Shown here piece after piece: positions 34,294-41,895 of a stretch of DNA of 64,000 nucleotides. The notes under the pieces are model-generated. The model saw nothing but the letters and a program-made list of their open reading frames with translations. It was not told the DNA's origin and searched no databases. Position numbers and translations under genes: made by a program. The DNA comes from Mycolicibacterium lacusdiani (GTDB lineage Bacteria > Actinomycetota > Actinomycetes > Mycobacteriales > Mycobacteriaceae), in the NCBI RefSeq assembly GCF_021916785.1, contig NZ_JAKCFC010000003.1:434001-498000 (forward strand), written 5' to 3'. Positions within the stretch are counted from its first letter, which is position 1; every line of letters begins with the position of its first letter.

Positions 34294-35265
34294 TCACGAC
34301 GTGAGCGGTAGGCACTCGGTTATGCGCTCGATCCACCACTGCCTGCGTTGCGATGTCGCCGCGAGTGCCGTGAGCCGCGCGGGGTCGGGCACGACGGCCG
34401 CAATCGGCAGATAACCGTCGACGGGTAGCAGCGGTTCGGTGACGTCCTCGACGAACAGTCCGCCGGTGCCCAACCCGCATGCGTGCCGGAGTTCGGGCAG
34501 GCACCCGGCGGCCAGCAGGCCCTGCGACATGCCGACCGCCGAATCCAGGGCGCTCGACACGACGATCGGCACGTCCACCTGCGCTGCGATGTCGAGCAGA
34601 CGTCGAACGCCACCGAGAGGCGCCACCTTCACGACCGCGACGTCGGCCGCCTTCGCGCGCACGACGAGCAGCGGATCGTCGGCCTTGCGGATGCTCTCGT
34701 CGGCCGCGATGGGGACGTCGACCAGGCGGCGCACCTCGGCGAGTTCGGGCACCGTCGCGCACGGCTGCTCCAGGTACTCGAGCGGGCCGCCGACGGTCAG
34801 GGCACGGGCCGCTTCTACGGCCTGGGCCACCGTCCACCCGCCGTTGGCGTCGACCCGCACCGTCGGCACCAACGCCCGCACCGCCTCCACGCGGGCGACG
34901 TCGTCGGCGAGCGTCTGCCCCGCCTCGGCCACCTTCACCTTCGCGGTACGAGCGCCGGGAAAGCGGGCCAGCACCTCGGGCACCCGTGCGGCCTCGACCG
35001 CAGGCACCGTCGCGTTGATCGGGATGCGGCGGCGCACCGGGGCCGGCGGCTCGACGTAGGCCGCCTCGATCGCCGAAGCCAGCCAGTGCGACGCCTCGGC
35101 GGGACCGTATTCGAGGAACGCCCCGAACTCACCCCAGCCGCTCGGCCCCTCGAACAGTGCGACTTCGCGAACGTCGATGCCGCGGAACCGAACTCGCATC
35201 GGCAGCGCGATGACGTGCAGGCGGTCGACGAGGTCGTCGAGGTGCGGGGTCACGCCGTCCATCAT
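34294..35265 (-). CDS. menC: o-Succinylbenzoate synthase MenC
   Basis: A 323-residue enolase-superfamily enzyme that dehydrates SHCHC to o-succinylbenzoate in menaquinone synthesis. The catalytic lysine pair is TAKVKVA (Lys109, Lys111); metal ligands are in RVDANGGW (Asp139), YLEQP (Glu166) and AADES (Asp189); and the second-side lysine is in VVKVAPLGG (Lys213). It corresponds to Rv0553. Translation starts with two consecutive ATGs (35265). In this genome it is separated from menD by a DJ-1/GlxA pair and the TetR gene, and it lies 22 bp after an acyl-CoA ligase gene, so its expression may come under lipid-type regulation, which is unusual for a quinone gene. Confidence 0.95.
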   Translation of the reverse strand: MMDGVTPHLDDLVDRLHVIALPMRVRFRGIDVREVALFEGPSGWGEFGAFLEYGPAEASHWLASAIEAAYVEPPAPVRRRIPINATVPAVEAARVPEVLARFPGARTAKVKVAEAGQTLADDVARVEAVRALVPTVRVDANGGWTVAQAVEAARALTVGGPLEYLEQPCATVPELAEVRRLVDVPIAADESIRKADDPLLVVRAKAADVAVVKVAPLGGVRRLLDIAAQVDVPIVVSSALDSAVGMSQGLLAAGCLPELRHACGLGTGGLFVEDVTEPLLPVDGYLPIAAVVPDPARLTALAATSQRRQWWIERITECLPLTS

Positions 35266-35287
35266 GCCGCTAGGCGGGACAACGGCC

Positions 35288-36853
35288 TCACACGGTGGAC
35301 CGCTCGCGCCCCTCCCAGTGCGGCTTGCGGAGGTCCTTCTTGAGGATCTTGCCGGTGGGGTTGCGCGGCAATTCGTCGAGGATGTCGACGGTCTTGGGGC
35401 ACTTGTAACTGGCCAGCCGCTCGCGCGCCCACGAGATGATGTCGCTCTCGGACGCCTCGCCCTCCAGCGCCACGACGGCCTTGACGGCCTCGCCCCACTT
35501 CTCGTCGGGCACGCCGATCACCGCGACCTCGGTCACCGCGGGGTGCTCGGCCAGGACGCGCTCGACCTCGATCGAGTAGACGTTCTCACCGCCGGTGATG
35601 ATCATGTCCTTGAGCCGGTCCTCGACGAAGATGTAGCCGTCCTCGTCGACCCGGCCGATGTCGCCGGTGCGGAACCACCCGTCCTCGGTGATCGCCTCGG
35701 CCGTCGCCTCGGGCTTGTTGTGGTAGCCCTTCATCAATTGCTTGGTGCGGAACCACAATTCGCCCTGCTCGCCGGACTCCACGTCTTCGAGGCTGTCGGG
35801 GTCGACCACCCGCACCTCCGCCCCGGGCACCAGCCGCCCGGCACTCACCAGGCGCTCCTCGTTGTCGCCGCGGTGGTCCTCCGGCGCGAGCAGGCTGATC
35901 ACGCCGCCCACCTCGGTCAGCCCGTAGGCCTGGATGAAGTCGGTGTCGGGCCACGCCTGCAGCGCCTGGCGCAGCAGCGGCAGCGGCATCGGCGACGCGC
36001 CGTACCCGTAGGTCTTCAGCGCGCTGAACAGCTTGACCGCGTCCTCGCCCGACTCGAGCACCTTGGCGAGCACCGCGGGCACCAGGAAGGTCCGGTTTGC
36101 TCCGGACAGGATGCCGCCGGCCAGCTGTGCTCCGTCGACGTCGCGGGTCATGTAACTGGTGATCCCGGTGTGCAGGCCCAATTGCATGTACGACGTACCG
36201 CCGACGTGGAACAGCGGCATCGCGACGAGGTTCTTGTCGCCCTCCTGCAGTTCCCAGCCCGCGAACGCGTTGGCGGTGTGCGCGATCAGATTGGCCTGGG
36301 TGAGCGAGACGCCCTTCGGCCGGCCGGTGGTGCCCGAGGAGTACATGATGATGCAGACGTCGTCGGGTTCGACGTCGGGCGAACGGTCGACCGGAGTGGC
36401 CGCGGCCAGCATGGCCTCGTACTCGTCGCCCTCGGCGCCGTCGGGCGTCACTTCGATGACGTGCTCGATGCCACTCAGCTTGTCGCGGATCTTGTCTATG
36501 CCCGCCTTGAGTTCCGCGCCGACGATCAGCAGCTTGGCGCCGCAGTCGTTGAGGACGTAGTCCATCTCGTCGCCGGCCAGCCGGAAGTTGACGATGGCGG
36601 TGGCGGCACCCAGAGATGCTGCGGCCAAAGTGGTTTCGACGCACGCGGGGTGGTTCTTGTCGAGGAAGGCGACGACGTCGCCACGGGAGACGCCGCGCTC
36701 GCTCAGCGCGCCGGCCAAGCGGCGGATGCGGTCGTACCACTGCGACCACGTCCAGGTGCGGCCGGAGAAGGTGACGGCTTCGTCGTCCGGCTTGGTCGTG
36801 GCCCAGTGGGCGACGCGTTCGTCGAGGAATCGGGGATCAGGCAGCGCGGACAT
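35288..36853 (-). CDS. Fatty-acid/aryl acyl-CoA ligase (ANL superfamily)
   Basis: A 521-residue AMP-forming ligase that activates a carboxylic acid to its CoA thioester. The P-loop is YSSGTTGRPKGV; the adenine loop is AYGLTEVGG; the A8 hinge region is GWFRTGDIGRVDEDGYIFVEDRLKD, and the catalytic lysine lies in LPRNPTGKILKK. The substrate is not deducible. The ATG at 36853 is favoured over 36877. It stands between the amidohydrolase and menC in one operon, 16 nt downstream of a perfect palindrome. It is not the positional fadD8 orthologue; the ligase at 39490 fits that better. Together with the amidohydrolase it could form a small catabolic unit. Confidence 0.88.
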   Translation of the reverse strand: MSALPDPRFLDERVAHWATTKPDDEAVTFSGRTWTWSQWYDRIRRLAGALSERGVSRGDVVAFLDKNHPACVETTLAAASLGAATAIVNFRLAGDEMDYVLNDCGAKLLIVGAELKAGIDKIRDKLSGIEHVIEVTPDGAEGDEYEAMLAAATPVDRSPDVEPDDVCIIMYSSGTTGRPKGVSLTQANLIAHTANAFAGWELQEGDKNLVAMPLFHVGGTSYMQLGLHTGITSYMTRDVDGAQLAGGILSGANRTFLVPAVLAKVLESGEDAVKLFSALKTYGYGASPMPLPLLRQALQAWPDTDFIQAYGLTEVGGVISLLAPEDHRGDNEERLVSAGRLVPGAEVRVVDPDSLEDVESGEQGELWFRTKQLMKGYHNKPEATAEAITEDGWFRTGDIGRVDEDGYIFVEDRLKDMIITGGENVYSIEVERVLAEHPAVTEVAVIGVPDEKWGEAVKAVVALEGEASESDIISWARERLASYKCPKTVDILDELPRNPTGKILKKDLRKPHWEGRERSTV

Positions 36854-36868
36854 GCCAAGAGGGTGCCA

Positions 36869-36886
36869 TGACAACAAGCGTTGTCA
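36869..36886. promoter_or_regulatory. Perfect palindrome, candidate TetR operator
   Basis: TGACAACAAGCGTTGTCA has 7-bp arms (TGACAAC and GTTGTCA) around a 4-bp spacer. It overlaps the amidohydrolase stop codon and lies 16 nt upstream of the acyl-CoA ligase start. The size and symmetry fit a TetR site, and a tandem TetR is encoded in the same operon. Confidence 0.55.
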
Positions 36887-38503
36887 ACCGGCTTTGGCAT
36901 AAACGCGCTTACCCGCAAGGTAGGTCGCGCGCACTTCGAGGTCCGCGATGTCCTCTGGCGGCACGGTCCGCGGATCGGCCGACAACACCACCAGGTCGGC
37001 GTACTTGCCGACCTCCAGCGATCCGATCACGTCGTCCGAGAACAACTGCCACGCCGCATCGATGGTCTGTGCACGGATGGCCTGCTCGACGGTGATCCGC
37101 TGCTCCGGCCCCAGCACGCGGCCGCTAGGCGCCGTGCGGGTCACGGCGACGCCGATGTTGCGAAGCGGCTCCTCCGGCGTGACGGGCGGGTCGTTGTGCA
37201 GCGAGACCCGCATGCCGGTGGCCAGCGCCGAACCGACCGGCATCCAGCGCGACGCGTGCTCCTCGCCGAACAGCCCGTCGGCGAGGACGTCGCCCCAGTA
37301 GTGGATCTGGTCGACGAAGATGCTGCACGTGATGCCCATGTCGTGGGCGCGGCGGAGCTGCTCGTCGGTGATGGCGCCGACGTGCTCGAGCCGCAGTCGA
37401 TGATCTTCACGCGGATGTGCTTGCAGCGCTTGGGAGTACACGTCGAGGATCGTGTCGACGCCGTTGTCGCCCTGCACGTGGCACGCCATCTGCCAGCCCA
37501 GCGGGAAGTAGGCGTCGACGATCTCGGTCAGCTGTTCACGGGTGTAGTTGGCGCATCCGCACGAGCCGGGCACGACGCCGATCGACCGGGTGGCCTCGGT
37601 GTCGAGGTAGGGGAACGTCAGGTCGATGTTGCCGATCCACGGCGACCCGTCGACCCAGATCTTGATGCCGACCTGCTTGACCACGTCGTCGCCGTTCACT
37701 GGCTGCGCGGCCGTCGTCATCCGGGCCGTCGACATCTCGTAGGTGCGCAACCGCACGGTGAGGTGGTCGTGCAGCGCGTCGAGGGCCGGCTGGAACATCG
37801 GGTCGAACGCCATCTCCGAACACGTCGTAAGCCCGGCCCGGTTGAGCCGCGCGCACTCGGCGAGCAGCATCGCCGGATACCCGGCCACGTCCATCACGCC
37901 GCCGATGAGCGAGAACACTGCACCCGACTCGACGGCCGTGCCGTCGAGGTTCCCGTCGGCGTCGCGCCCATACGAGGCACCCTTCGGGTCGGGGGTGTCG
38001 CGGGTGAGACCGAGCGTGCGCGCGGCCGCGGTGTTGAAGAACGCCTTGTGGCCGGAGTTGTGGATGATCACCAGCGGGGTGTCGGGCGCCTGGGCGTCGA
38101 GCCACTGCAGCGTGGGCTCGGGCAGCCCCTCCTGCAGCAGCGGATCCCAGCCGTTGAGGTAGGCGCCGTCCGATCCCCGCTTGGCGACCTCGTTGCGGAT
38201 GGCGGCCAGCACGTCGTCGGTGGCACGCATCGTGACGGGCCGGATGTCGACGATGCGGTCGGCCAGCACGATGGCCTCCATCAGCGGGTGCCCGTGCGCC
38301 TCGACGAAACCGGGCATCACGCATGCGTCGCCGAGTTCGACGACGTCGGTGTCGGGCCCGACGAAGGGTGTGACGTCGGCGCGCGTCCCGACCGCGACGA
38401 TGCGGCCGCCGGTGACCGCGAGCGCCTCGGCCGTCGGCCGGTTCTCGTCGACGGTCAGAACGGTTCCGTGAACGACCAGGTCAGCGTGCGTCGGGGAGGA
38501 CAT
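36884..38503 (-). CDS. YtcJ-like metal-dependent amidohydrolase (Rv0552-like)
   Basis: A 539-residue amidohydrolase-superfamily enzyme. The metal-binding HGHP lies after VMPGFVEA, the YtcJ-type string IHNSGHKAFFNTAAA follows, and the later ligands are in CHVQGDNGVDT, RLEHVG and the catalytic LHNDPP. A C-terminal small beta-domain (EVGKYADLVVLSADP) completes the family fold. These enzymes hydrolyse amides, lactams or related bonds; no substrate can be named. It corresponds in position to Rv0552 upstream of menC. Here an acyl-CoA ligase gene is inserted between the two. The ATG at 38503 begins the operon running to the tandem TetR gene. Confidence 0.88.
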   Translation of the reverse strand: MSSPTHADLVVHGTVLTVDENRPTAEALAVTGGRIVAVGTRADVTPFVGPDTDVVELGDACVMPGFVEAHGHPLMEAIVLADRIVDIRPVTMRATDDVLAAIRNEVAKRGSDGAYLNGWDPLLQEGLPEPTLQWLDAQAPDTPLVIIHNSGHKAFFNTAAARTLGLTRDTPDPKGASYGRDADGNLDGTAVESGAVFSLIGGVMDVAGYPAMLLAECARLNRAGLTTCSEMAFDPMFQPALDALHDHLTVRLRTYEMSTARMTTAAQPVNGDDVVKQVGIKIWVDGSPWIGNIDLTFPYLDTEATRSIGVVPGSCGCANYTREQLTEIVDAYFPLGWQMACHVQGDNGVDTILDVYSQALQAHPREDHRLRLEHVGAITDEQLRRAHDMGITCSIFVDQIHYWGDVLADGLFGEEHASRWMPVGSALATGMRVSLHNDPPVTPEEPLRNIGVAVTRTAPSGRVLGPEQRITVEQAIRAQTIDAAWQLFSDDVIGSLEVGKYADLVVLSADPRTVPPEDIADLEVRATYLAGKRVYAKAG

Positions 38504-38617
38504 GCACCGGATTCTTCAGAAAAGTTCGCGTCGCGTGTCGATTTCGGGGCTTGCCGTTCGACGTGTCATCGAGGGCACGATGACGGTGCCCCTCCCACGA
38601 GATGAAGGAGAGAGACG

Positions 38618-39088
38618 ATGGCGCGATACATGCTGATCATGCGGGTGGCCCCCGAGGCCGAGGCGATGATGGCCGAGCAGGAGATCGACTTCGACCAGAT
38701 CATCGAGTCGATGGGCCGCTTCAACGAGGAACTGATGAAGGCCGGCGTCCTGCTGGCCGGCGAAGGCCTGACCGGGCCCGAGGAAGGCTTCGTGGTCGAC
38801 TTCGACGCCGACCCGCCGGTGGTGACCGACGGGCCGTACACCGAGGCCAAGGAACTGTTCAACGGGTTCTGGATCCTCGACGTGTCGTCGAAGGAGGAGG
38901 CCAAGCGCTGGGCGCTGAAGGTGCCGCTGGGGCCGGGCGTGAAGCTCGAGGTGCGACGGGTGTCGGAGACCGAGGAGTTCCCGATGGACAACCCGTGGGT
39001 CCGCAAGGAGATCCAGTGGAAGGCGGAGTTGGCCGAGAAGCTGGCGGCCCAGGCGCGGGCGGACGCTGATCGGTTCGCTCAGTCCTGA
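38618..39088 (+). CDS. YCII/DGPF-domain protein
   Basis: A 156-residue protein starting MARYMLIMRVAPEAEA, with the YCII-related core ending in VVTDGPYTEAKELFNGFWIL. The TDGPY string is the 'DGPF' motif. DGPF proteins are known as standard genomic partners of ECF42 sigma factors, one of which is encoded about 4 kb away (43153). GAAGGAG precedes the ATG at 38618. A C-terminal helical tail (EIQWKAELAEKLAAQARADAD) extends beyond the usual domain. The activity is unknown. The gene is bounded by a 21-bp-arm palindrome shared with the convergent DUF3253 gene. Confidence 0.85.
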   Translation: MARYMLIMRVAPEAEAMMAEQEIDFDQIIESMGRFNEELMKAGVLLAGEGLTGPEEGFVVDFDADPPVVTDGPYTEAKELFNGFWILDVSSKEEAKRWALKVPLGPGVKLEVRRVSETEEFPMDNPWVRKEIQWKAELAEKLAAQARADADRFAQS

Positions 39089-39098
39089 GTTTTCCTGC

Positions 39099-39155
39099 CG
39101 AACTGGAGAGTCACGTCGTTCGCACCGCGAAATCACGACGTGACTCTCCAGTTCG
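39099..39155. terminator. Long perfect inverted repeat between convergent genes
   Basis: The arms at 39099-39119 and 39135-39155 are 21 bp long and perfectly complementary (CGAACTGGAGAGTCACG inside). The loop is 15 nt. It lies 10 bp after the YCII stop and 11 bp after the DUF3253 stop, so it is a probable two-way terminator. The length suggests a mobile or dispersed repeat more than a simple terminator. Confidence 0.8.
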
Positions 39156-39166
39156 ACGCAACAGGG

Positions 39167-39436
39167 CTACGTGGCGCGGATCCGGATGGGTCCGCGCCAC
39201 GTCGCGTCGGGGTCGAGCACCTCGCCCTTCTGGGTGATCTCGACGTCGCCGGCGCGGGCCAGGTCGCGGGCGATGTCGCGGGCGTCGTCCATCAGATCGC
39301 GCCACTGCTCCCCGCCGACGGCCCGCGCGGCGTCGGACGGGCAGATCGTCTTGGCCGGGCCGCGCTCGCGGGCCATGTCGAGGATCGCCGACCGCAGCTT
39401 GTCGCTCACCCGTCGAGTGAAGCCCATTGCGGCCAT
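39167..39436 (-). CDS. DUF3253 family protein
   Basis: An 89-residue protein. MGFTRRVSDKLRSAILDMAR, then TICPSDAARAVGGEQWRDLMD, ITQKGEVLDPDATWRGPIRIR matches the small DUF3253 family, whose layout resembles a winged helix. Function is not known. The ATG at 39436 is a compromise; an ATG at 39427 and a GTG at 39451 are also in frame. It is divergent from fadD8 and the KstR-like site lies between the two starts, so both could be controlled together. Conserved PSxxAR and QKG motifs make it a true gene despite its size. Confidence 0.78.
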   Translation of the reverse strand: MAAMGFTRRVSDKLRSAILDMARERGPAKTICPSDAARAVGGEQWRDLMDDARDIARDLARAGDVEITQKGEVLDPDATWRGPIRIRAT

Positions 39437-39465
39437 GCTTGAAACCCGCACCTTGAAACCAGAGT

Positions 39466-39483
39466 TGTAACACGTTCTAATCT
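39466..39483 (+). promoter_or_regulatory. KstR-like operator overlapping leaderless -10 of fadD8
   Basis: TGTAACACGTTCTA (39466-39479) fits the published KstR consensus TNNAACNNGTTNNA at every fixed position. TAATCT (39478-39483) is a -10 box 6 nt before the ATG at 39490. A bound repressor would cover the promoter. Another TetR regulator with similar specificity is possible. Confidence 0.6.
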
Positions 39484-39489
39484 GATGCC

Positions 39490-41091
39490 ATGACCGACTC
39501 GCTGCTGCGTCATCCCATCCACTCCGGCCACCTCACGGTCGGCGCGCTGAAGCGCAACCGGGACAAGCCGGTGCTGTTCCTCGGCGACACCACGCTCACC
39601 GGCGGACAGCTTGCGGAACGCATCAGCCAGTACGTTCAGGCCTTCGAGGGGCTGGGCGCGGGCACCGGCGCTGTCGTCGGACTGCTGGCGTTGAACCGAC
39701 CCGAGGTCCTCATGATCGTCGGAGCCGGCCAGACCCAGGGGTACCGCCGCGTGGCACTACACCCTCTCGGTTCGCTGGACGATCACGCCTACGTGCTGTC
39801 CGACGCCGAGGTCACGTCGCTGATCATCGATCCCAACCCGATGTTCACCGAGCGCGCGCTGGGGCTGCTGGAGAAGGTCCCGTCGCTCAAGCAGGTGCTG
39901 ACGATCGGTCCGGTGCCCGAGGCGCTCGAGGGCGTGGGCGTCGACCTGACCGCCGAGGCCGCCAAGTACTCGCCGCAGCCGCTGGTCGCCGCGGACCTCG
40001 CACCCGACACCGTCACCGGGCTGGCGTTCACCGGCGGCACGACCGGCAAGCCGAAGGGCGTCATGATGACGTCGCAGGCGACCACCACGATGTCGACTAT
40101 CCAGCTGGCCGAGTGGGAGTGGCCGGACCGTCCGAAGTTCCTGATGTGCACCCCGCTGTCGCATGCCGGCGCGGCGTTCTTCCTGCCGACGATCGTCAAG
40201 GGCGGTGAGATGGTGGTGCTGCCGAAGTTCGATCCCGCCGAGGTGCTGCGGACCATCGAGGAGCAGAAGATCACCGCGACGATGCTGGTGCCGTCGATGA
40301 TCTACGCGCTGATGGACCACCCCGACTCGCACACCCGCGACCTGTCGTCGCTGGAGACCGTCTACTACGGCGCATCGGCGATGAACCCGGTCCGGCTGAA
40401 GGAGGCGCTCGACCGGTTCGGGCCAATCTTCGCGCAGTACTACGGGCAGTCCGAGGCCCCGATGGTCATCACGTACCTCGCCAAGGCCGACCACGACGAG
40501 AAGCGGCTGACGTCGTGCGGGAAGCCGACGCTGTTCGCGCGGACGGCGCTACTCGGCGAGGACGGCCAGCCGGTGCCCCAAGGGGAGGTCGGCGAGATCT
40601 GCGTGTCGGGGCCGCTACTGGCGGGCGGATACCTCAACAAGCCGGAGGCGACGGCCGAGACGTTCCGCGACGGCTGGATGCACACCGGCGACCTGGCGCG
40701 TGAAGACGAGGACGGCTTCTGGTTCATCGTCGACCGGACCAAGGACATGATCGTCACCGGCGGGTTCAACGTGTTCCCGCGCGAGGTGGAGGACGTCGTC
40801 GCCGAGCATCCCGCGGTGGCGCAGGTGTGCGTGATCGGCACGCCCGACGAGAAGTGGGGCGAGGCCGTCACCGCCGTCGTCGTGCTGCGCCCCGACGCCG
40901 CGACCGACGACGAGTCGGTGGCCCGCATGACCGCCGAGATCCAGTCGGCGGTCAAGGAGCGCAAGGGGTCGGTGCAGTCGCCCAAGCAGGTCGTGGTCGT
41001 CGACTCGGTGCCCGTCACCGCGCTCGGCAAGCCGGACAAGAAGGCCGTCCGCGCGCAGTTCTGGGAGGGCTCGGAGCGCCGCGTCGGCTGA
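39490..41091 (+). CDS. fadD8: Acyl-CoA ligase FadD8
   Basis: A 533-residue ANL-superfamily ligase. The P-loop is FTGGTTGKPKGV, followed by YYGQSEAP, GWMHTGDLAREDEDGFWFIVDR and the C-terminal lysine region VTALGKPDKK. Position and orientation (opposite to menC, beyond the Rv0552-like gene) match Rv0551c fadD8, so the symbol rests on synteny and family. The substrate is not established; the KstR-like site suggests a cholesterol-side-chain or fatty acid role. The start is fixed by the leaderless promoter. Downstream a 60-bp palindromic repeat separates it from the convergent GntR gene. Confidence 0.87.
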   Translation: MTDSLLRHPIHSGHLTVGALKRNRDKPVLFLGDTTLTGGQLAERISQYVQAFEGLGAGTGAVVGLLALNRPEVLMIVGAGQTQGYRRVALHPLGSLDDHAYVLSDAEVTSLIIDPNPMFTERALGLLEKVPSLKQVLTIGPVPEALEGVGVDLTAEAAKYSPQPLVAADLAPDTVTGLAFTGGTTGKPKGVMMTSQATTTMSTIQLAEWEWPDRPKFLMCTPLSHAGAAFFLPTIVKGGEMVVLPKFDPAEVLRTIEEQKITATMLVPSMIYALMDHPDSHTRDLSSLETVYYGASAMNPVRLKEALDRFGPIFAQYYGQSEAPMVITYLAKADHDEKRLTSCGKPTLFARTALLGEDGQPVPQGEVGEICVSGPLLAGGYLNKPEATAETFRDGWMHTGDLAREDEDGFWFIVDRTKDMIVTGGFNVFPREVEDVVAEHPAVAQVCVIGTPDEKWGEAVTAVVVLRPDAATDDESVARMTAEIQSAVKERKGSVQSPKQVVVVDSVPVTALGKPDKKAVRAQFWEGSERRVG

Positions 41092-41112
41092 GGCGGCGGC
41101 TGAAGACGCCCC

Positions 41113-41172
41113 GCGAGCGTGCGCGAACTCGGGTTCTGACCCGGCGTGTCGCCCGCAGACACGCACGCTCGC
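41113..41172. repeat. 60-bp palindromic intergenic repeat, copy 2
   Basis: This is the same element as 11617-11676, with two substitutions. Terminal arms GCGAGCGTGCG and CGCACGCTCGC are intact, and the inner stem is CGTGTC with GACACG. It lies between convergent fadD8 and the GntR gene. Confidence 0.85.
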
Positions 41173-41187
41173 CGAGGGAGGTAACCC

Positions 41188-41856
41188 CTATAGGGCGGCG
41201 AGGATGCGGTCGAGGAGTTCGCCCGCGGTGCGGGCGGCTGACTCGACGTCGCCGGTTGCGATGTGGTCGAGCAGCAGGCCGTGGTCGACGATCTCGACCG
41301 GCTTCTCGTGGGTGGTCGCGACGCTCGCGGCGACGGCCTCGAGCAGCCCGCGGTACAGCTCGGTCAGCATGACGTTGTGCGAACTGGCGACGACCGCGAG
41401 GTGGAACTCCACGTCGGCGCGCGCGAAGTCGTCGGTGCGCCCGTCCTGCAGACATTCGTCGCGGCGGGCCAGCAGCGCCCGCAGTTCGGCGACGTCGGCG
41501 TCGGTCCGGTTGGCGGCCGCCAGCCTGGCGCCCTCGACCTCGAGGCCGCGGCGCACCTGCAGCACGTCGCGTAGTTCGGCGCCGCACAGGCGGCGCAGCG
41601 CGCCCGACACCTCGCTGGTCGCCCGGACGTAGGTGCCGTCGCCCTGCCGCACGTCGAGAATGCCCGCGTGGGCCAGCGCGCGGACCGCTTCGCGGACGGT
41701 GTTGCGACCGACGCCGAGTGAATCGACGAGCACGGTCTCGTTGGGGATGCGCTCGCCGACGGGCCATTCGCCGCTGCTCACGGACGTCCGAAGCTGCTCG
41801 ATCACCTGGTCGACCAGGCCCGCGCGTCGTGCGGTGCTCAACGGCACAGAGGACAT
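41188..41856 (-). CDS. FadR-type GntR transcriptional regulator
   Basis: A 222-residue regulator. The winged HTH covers about 8-70 (LVDQVIEQLRTSVSSGEWPVG, GVGRNTVREAVRALAHAGIL, RQGDGTYV). A C-terminal FCD ligand domain has the metal-binding Asp/His pattern in DVEFHLAVVASSHN and DHGLLLDHIATGD. It binds a small carboxylate in most relatives. The ATG at 41856 is chosen; a TTG four codons upstream is possible. It is divergent from the MFS exporter with only 39 bp between starts, an arrangement in which the regulator usually controls that transporter. Confidence 0.9.
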   Translation of the reverse strand: MSSVPLSTARRAGLVDQVIEQLRTSVSSGEWPVGERIPNETVLVDSLGVGRNTVREAVRALAHAGILDVRQGDGTYVRATSEVSGALRRLCGAELRDVLQVRRGLEVEGARLAAANRTDADVAELRALLARRDECLQDGRTDDFARADVEFHLAVVASSHNVMLTELYRGLLEAVAASVATTHEKPVEIVDHGLLLDHIATGDVESAARTAGELLDRILAAL

Positions 41857-41895
41857 CCTTTCAACCAATCATGGGATGTATGGCAATCTAGCAGG

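Noticed and set aside
35288..36853. Calling the ligase next to menC fadD8
   Set aside because: Its orientation and place differ from Rv0551c; the ligase at 39490 fits the expected strand and position better.
41857..41895. Operator for the GntR regulator in the 39-bp divergent gap
   Set aside because: A site is expected there, but no convincing inverted repeat of the GntR/FadR type can be read.
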